From assembly GCA_964605975.1 (NCBI GenBank), contig CAZSER010000006.1:1-30798 (forward strand): 30,798 nucleotides of DNA, given 5' to 3'. This document shows positions 29,735 through 30,798 of this stretch, piece after piece. Each line of letters opens with the position of its first letter. Position 1 is the stretch's first letter. This DNA comes from JBAYHA01 sp964605975. Lineage in GTDB: Bacteria; Patescibacteriota; Patescibacteriia; UBA11705; JABHMO01. Below the pieces are notes generated by a model. The model did no database searches and was not told where the DNA came from. It saw only the letters and a list, made by a program, of their open reading frames with translations. Position numbers and translations under genes: made by a program.

Positions 29735-30798
29735 TTATCTAGCGTATTCAGTCACTCTATTTTCTCTAATAACCATAACTCTAATTTCTCCTGGATATTT
29801 TAGTTCTGCTTCAATATCTTTGGCAATTTTTTGAGCTAATTTCTCTGCTTCAATATCATTAACTTTGTTTGGTTCGACAAAAACACGAACTTCTCTGCCG
29901 GCTTGAATAGCGTAAGTTTTTTCTACTCCTTCATTTCTTTTGGCAATAGTTTCTAGTTCTTCTAAGCGTTGTAGATATCTTTCATAAGTATCTTTTCTGG
30001 CGCCTGGTCTAGCGCCGGATAAAGCATCAGCAACTTTGACAATAACGGCTTCTAGTGTCGGGGGTTTGTCATCATGGTGAGTTAGAATAGGAATAATTAT
30101 TTCTTCTGGCAGGTTGAATTTTTTGGCGATATCTCTACCAATTTCCGGATGAGTTCCTTGAATTTCATGATCAACCGCTTTTCCTAAATCATGAAGAAAT
30201 CCGGCTTTTTTGGCCACCGTAACATTTGCTCCGAGCGCTTCGGCTAATAGTGCTGAAAGGTGAGCAACTTCAATTGAGTGTTGCAAAACATTTTGACCAT
30301 AACTGGTGCGATATTTTAAACGACCAATAATTTGGACTAATTTATTATCTAATCCGGCTACACCAACTTCAAAACAAGCATCTTCTCCCGCCTTTTTAAT
30401 TTCAATGGCAATTTCTTTTTTGGACTCTTCAATAGCCTCTTCAATTCTTCCAGGGTGAATTCGACCATCCAAAATTAATTTCTCAATTGATTTTTTGGCG
30501 ACTTGGCGTCGAATTGGACTAAAAGCGCTAACGGTAATTGCTTGGGGCGTGTCATCAACAATTATTTCTACTCCCGTAGCTTGTTCAATGGCTCTAATAT
30601 TGCGACCTTCTCTTCCGATAATTCTGCCTTTCATTTCATCACTTGGTAAGTCAACAATAGAAGTTGTTGATTCGACAGCATGAGAAACTGAACAGCGTTG
30701 AATAACAGTGGAAAGGATTTTTTTGGCTTCTACTTCAAGGGCGGTTGAGTTTTCATCATCAAGTTTTTTAATTCTATTGATTAAAACTTCACCCATTT
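29735..30798 (-). CDS. rny: ribonuclease Y (C-terminal part; cut by window edge)
   Basis: RNase Y is the membrane-bound endoribonuclease that starts mRNA decay in many bacteria. The 353 visible residues cover a KH domain (GRIIGREGRNIRAIE, about 57-71) and the HD domain with catalytic HDLGKAVDHE, HPEIGRDIA and ILTHHDDKPP, ending ELKYPGEIRVMVIRENRVTEYA as in the family. The N-terminal membrane anchor and coiled coil (about 170 residues) lie beyond the window; the frame is open to the edge, so the Met near 30796 is internal. Its usual partner ymdB is on the same strand, beyond the ORFan island. Confidence 0.97.
   Translation of the reverse strand, partial: MGEVLINRIKKLDDENSTALEVEAKKILSTVIQRCSVSHAVESTTSIVDLPSDEMKGRIIGREGRNIRAIEQATGVEIIVDDTPQAITVSAFSPIRRQVAKKSIEKLILDGRIHPGRIEEAIEESKKEIAIEIKKAGEDACFEVGVAGLDNKLVQIIGRLKYRTSYGQNVLQHSIEVAHLSALLAEALGANVTVAKKAGFLHDLGKAVDHEIQGTHPEIGRDIAKKFNLPEEIIIPILTHHDDKPPTLEAVIVKVADALSGARPGARKDTYERYLQRLEELETIAKRNEGVEKTYAIQAGREVRVFVEPNKVNDIEAEKLAQKIAKDIEAELKYPGEIRVMVIRENRVTEYAR

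Noticed and set aside
1..30798. tRNA genes, rRNA, CRISPR arrays, transposases or integrases
   Set aside because: I looked for T-loop patterns, regularly spaced repeats and recombinase motifs and found none I could support.

Overview
The window looks like a chromosomal segment of an AT-rich bacterium with a small genome, most likely from the Candidate Phyla Radiation (Patescibacteria). That placement is an inference. It rests on base composition (about one third G+C by eye), the gene set (PilB ATPase without a local pilus operon, VanW/YoaR-type protein, HTH-membrane-Ig RodZ-like protein, RNase Y, small YidC without a periplasmic domain), and many small proteins I cannot assign. The standard bacterial code is used: no intact conserved gene carries an in-frame TGA.

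Layout: 1-1130, two unassigned plus-strand ORFs and a small minus-strand ORFan; 1237-3006, pilB (-); 3135-5230, a membrane coiled-coil protein and ychF (+); 5394-6286, a broken glycosyltransferase-like gene (+); 6336-8291, groES-groEL (-) under a perfect CIRCE operator; 8501-9847, an O-antigen-ligase-like protein (-); 9975-10235, a small membrane ORFan (+); 10246-13696, nusA-yidC-PRC-barrel-nucleotidyltransferase (-); 13697-14180, a gene-free stretch with a palindromic repeat and a promoter-proximal hairpin; 14181-15380, a zinc-ribbon ORFan (+); 15575-16786, rpsF-ssb-rpsR (+); 16948-17388, a membrane ORFan (+); 17459-21623, ftsK-rodZ-like-recA (-); 21624-22237, a gene-free stretch that reads as a structured RNA of about 360 nt on the minus strand; 22238-22810, clpP (+); 22811-23076, a second structured RNA (+); 23077-25652, hsp20-small protein-vanW (-); 25746-26880, ymdB-hup (-); 26999-29640, an ORFan island; 29735-30798, rny (-), cut by the window edge.

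Two classes of genes are interleaved. Housekeeping genes have AT-rich leaders with no Shine-Dalgarno sequence. The ORFans (869, 5394, 9975, 14181, 16948, 27637, 27776, 28250, 28775 and 29161) all have clear Shine-Dalgarno sequences. Most are self-contained units with a TTGAC(A/T)-N17-type promoter and a hairpin terminator. Six of them share a GTTCTTT box 5-12 nt after the -10 element, and a seventh has it with one mismatch. This shared promoter/leader/SD design on unrelated ORFans, together with the two stable-RNA candidates, is the main novelty of the window.
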